NCBI GenBank assembly: GCA_023266435.1 | Contig: JAHFQF010000114.1 | Coordinates: 1-7,516 of the forward strand | DNA: 7,516 nt | DNA from: Legionellales bacterium | Lineage (GTDB): Bacteria > Pseudomonadota > Gammaproteobacteria > Berkiellales > Berkiellaceae | Direction: 5' to 3' | Shown here: piece by piece, positions 5,460 through 7,516 of the stretch | Layout: every line of letters starts with the position of its first letter | Position numbering within the stretch: position 1 is the stretch's first letter | Position numbers and translations under genes: made by a program | Notes under the pieces: model-generated | Seen by the model: only the letters and a program-made list of their open reading frames with translations | Told to the model about the DNA's origin: nothing | The model's database searches: none

Positions 5460-7313
5460 ATGTTGTATTTGTCTTTTTTAAAACGGCTCACCCCAATTTT
5501 AGCAGTCAATATGGTCAAGCGGCTGCAAGAAGTCATTGGTACTGGTAGAGTCATCAATTGGTCTGCTGAACAGCCATTCCGCCATAACCTGTTGCATGTG
5601 TTGACGGCACTATGTGCGTATCTTAAAGAAAATAACTATCAGTTTGTTAAAACCCTCAAAGAGGCTGATGTGCTTTTTTATCTAGAGGTCAATGACCAAC
5701 AGCCGTATTTTTTAGAAATATTCAATGAAGACAATTTTGGATTTCAAGAGTTTTTAATGAAGCCGAGAAACTTGGAGCTCATCAAAGACAATCCACATTT
5801 GACATTAAATTTACAAAAACTACTAATAGAGCTTTATTTTTTCGTGAATCTTGAGAAGAAATTGAATGAAGTGCTTGAATCAAAAAGGCAGGAATACTTA
5901 CAGAAGCTGGTTGTCTCAAGCAGCTTGGATGAGACTGTGCGGACAGAAGTGGCACCCTCCGTTGATTCAGATGAGTTTGTGCTAACAGCAGAAAAGTCAC
6001 TTGTTATCTCAATCAAATCAGACGAGGCCTTACATGCGGAATTGCTACTCATGGCGGCAAATTTGCGCGCATTTGCTACCAAGATGGCTTACAAGAAAAA
6101 TTATAGTGATGCAGGTCTGACAGCAGATGTTTTTGATGATTTTCAGCGTTTTATTACCCAATTAAATCAAGCAATCGTAGGGAATATTCAGACTGGTGAT
6201 GCAGCAGTAGCACCGCTTGCAGACATGCAATATGAGCAGGTGTTTTTTGATCCATTATTTGCTTTGGGTACTGCGTTACTTGATTATATCTTAAGTAAAA
6301 GTATACAGGGCTCACCTGTGGATTATAGTGCACCACAAAGCATGTTAGCATTACCTTCAAGTGCTGCACATTTCCTAAGAATGGCACAGTCACTTGTGGC
6401 GGGCACTGTTAAGGTCGTGACCAGTAAAACATTGAGTACAGACAAAATAGAGCTGAATCAAACAGCGATATGGAACATGATTGAGTATTATTATCGTCAG
6501 TTTTTAAGCAGAAAATCCTCGGATTTTAGAGCCAATTTTGATACCGCTAGCAGAGAGGTAAAGACTGCGAAGCAAGATTTTGAATCAAACAGAGGTGTGT
6601 GGGCTGTTGTAAAAGCAGTCGTTAAGGGAAATGATTTCCCTCGCGTGTTAGAGGCTGCGCAAGCATGGCTTGAAGTGATGCGTGTTAATGTGGCATCGCC
6701 AGATAAGGCCTGGTGTGGCAATCTGGATTTTGCTTATTTTGAGTCGGGGCATCCGCCTTCACGTGAATTAGGCACAACAAAATATAAGATGTCGCCATTA
6801 GCGCCAGAACATCTGGAAAGTGAAGCATCGCCAGACAACCCCGAAGCGAGACGTTCGGTAACACCACCAAGACGTACGACAACGCCACAGAAGCTTATGC
6901 AACAGCCCCACGGGTACGCAGCTGAGGACGTTGAAGAGCAGCAAGAAGACCTAGCAGACTCAGCGTCGCCAGTACCAGTACGACGCGCGGAAACACAGAG
7001 TACTCCAGGAAGTGTGCGCAAGCCTGCATTGTCTGTTAATGCAGTTCATGCAGCTCAACAACGGCCTTCATTATCTTCTGAGTCGGCAGATGAACGTGAG
7101 CCTGAAGATTTAGAGCCAGAGCAGCAGGCTGTTGATGACGTATCAGCAGCCAATGATGAGACTACAGGTGCGTTACATGCTAGTGCGCCACCAATCACAC
7201 TGCAGCATGAAAGAAGCACCTCATCGAAAGGCGCTGCCTCAAAAGTCACATTAGAACCAGCAGCTTCCGCTCAAGGAAAGCAGGATCAATCGAAAAAGAA
7301 AAAGCATAAGTAA
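5460..7313 (+). CDS. Unrecognised 617-aa protein: helical N-terminal part, disordered Ser/Thr-Pro tail
   Basis: I do not recognise the family. Residues 1-430 read as a mostly alpha-helical soluble domain with no signal peptide or lipobox; the opening (MLYLSFLKRLTPILAVNMVK) is amphipathic rather than a clear membrane helix. Leu- and Phe-rich helices run through 41-140 (including LLIELYFFVNLEKKLNEVL), a charged linker follows at about 150-180, and more helices occupy 185-415, including a segment (337-380) that could form a coiled coil. From about 431 to the end the chain is Pro, Ser, Thr, Glu, Gln and Ala rich and probably disordered, with six Ser/Thr-Pro sites between 445 and 516, several arginine pairs, acidic patches (489-500, 543-555) and a lysine-rich end (KKKKHK). 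It begins 15 nt after folA and ends 5 nt before an acyltransferase gene, so it is probably expressed with them. A secreted effector or a cytoplasmic scaffold are both possible; neither is shown by the sequence. Confidence 0.8.
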   Translation: MLYLSFLKRLTPILAVNMVKRLQEVIGTGRVINWSAEQPFRHNLLHVLTALCAYLKENNYQFVKTLKEADVLFYLEVNDQQPYFLEIFNEDNFGFQEFLMKPRNLELIKDNPHLTLNLQKLLIELYFFVNLEKKLNEVLESKRQEYLQKLVVSSSLDETVRTEVAPSVDSDEFVLTAEKSLVISIKSDEALHAELLLMAANLRAFATKMAYKKNYSDAGLTADVFDDFQRFITQLNQAIVGNIQTGDAAVAPLADMQYEQVFFDPLFALGTALLDYILSKSIQGSPVDYSAPQSMLALPSSAAHFLRMAQSLVAGTVKVVTSKTLSTDKIELNQTAIWNMIEYYYRQFLSRKSSDFRANFDTASREVKTAKQDFESNRGVWAVVKAVVKGNDFPRVLEAAQAWLEVMRVNVASPDKAWCGNLDFAYFESGHPPSRELGTTKYKMSPLAPEHLESEASPDNPEARRSVTPPRRTTTPQKLMQQPHGYAAEDVEEQQEDLADSASPVPVRRAETQSTPGSVRKPALSVNAVHAAQQRPSLSSESADEREPEDLEPEQQAVDDVSAANDETTGALHASAPPITLQHERSTSSKGAASKVTLEPAASAQGKQDQSKKKKHK

Positions 7314-7318
7314 TCACC

Positions 7319-7516
7319 ATGTTCAAGCAAACCATTGCTCCTAAATTGGTGTATTTTTTAGCACAGCTATTAAATGCAAGTTTACGTACCCGCGTGGTGG
7401 GATTGGAAAATTTAGATCCCGCCAAACGATACATTTATTGTTTTTGGCATGGCAAACAGTTTTTGCCTGATCACGTCTTTCCCCGTCCTGGAGAGCAAGC
7501 AGTTGCTTTGGTTTCT
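7319..7516 (+). CDS. DUF374-type lysophospholipid acyltransferase (N-terminal part)
   Basis: The first 66 codons of a frame that runs off the right edge. An amphipathic N-terminal helix, then VVGLENLDP, then YIYCFWHGKQFLP with the family's Trp-His-Gly, followed by a variable stretch and AVALVS, which in DUF374 proteins leads into the S...DG motif just outside the window. Family members are related to the lipid A lauroyl/myristoyl acyltransferases and 1-acylglycerol-phosphate acyltransferases and work at the inner membrane; the lipid acceptor here is unknown. ATG 7319 is the only start possible after the in-frame TAA at 7307-7309. It lies 5 nt after the previous stop with no visible ribosome binding site, which points to translational re-initiation from the upstream gene. 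Confidence 0.75.
   Translation, partial: MFKQTIAPKLVYFLAQLLNASLRTRVVGLENLDPAKRYIYCFWHGKQFLPDHVFPRPGEQAVALVS

Noticed and set aside
6497..7249. Several antisense open frames under the disordered tail of the 617-aa gene
   Set aside because: The tail's codon composition avoids stop complements, which opens opposite frames; their translations are Ser/Cys-rich with no recognisable motif.

Overview
The window looks like chromosomal DNA from a gammaproteobacterium with moderate to low GC (by eye, low to mid 40s percent). It carries the C-terminal end of ptsP, then lgt, thyA and folA, in an order reminiscent of the ptsP-lgt-thyA block of enteric and related gammaproteobacteria. Base composition, the extra genes in the block and a large unrecognised protein with a disordered tail would fit a Legionellales-type organism (Legionella, Coxiella, Berkiella or Aquicella relatives). 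That placement is an inference and was not tested by any search.

Layout: 1-734 is the 3' end of ptsP (nitrogen-PTS enzyme I). A TauE/SafE-type membrane transporter follows on the same strand (804-1592). Convergent to it, on the minus strand, is a membrane-anchored protein of about 520 residues that resembles the DUF2125 type, with a long acidic, Ala/Pro/Glu-rich tail (1636-3204). A 166-bp divergent intergenic region (3205-3370) separates it from a tightly packed plus-strand cluster: lgt (3371-4177), thyA (4162-4956, overlapping lgt by 16 nt), folA (4953-5444, 4-nt ATGA overlap), an unrecognised 617-aa protein with its own strong ribosome binding site (5460-7313), and the start of a DUF374-type lysophospholipid acyltransferase (7319 to the window edge, 5 nt after the previous stop). 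The overlaps and short gaps suggest one transcript from the region upstream of lgt.

Functionally, thyA and folA form the dTMP-synthesis/dihydrofolate-recycling pair. Lgt and the acyltransferase act on membrane lipids and lipoproteins. PtsP belongs to the regulatory nitrogen PTS. The catalytic residues I could check by eye in PtsP, Lgt, ThyA and FolA are all present. No RNA gene, insertion sequence, CRISPR array or phage gene was seen. The least explained item is the 617-aa protein at 5460-7313: a mostly helical N-terminal part of about 430 residues with no fold I recognise, then about 180 disordered residues with repeated Ser/Thr-Pro sites and a lysine-rich end. No clearly new multi-gene system was found.
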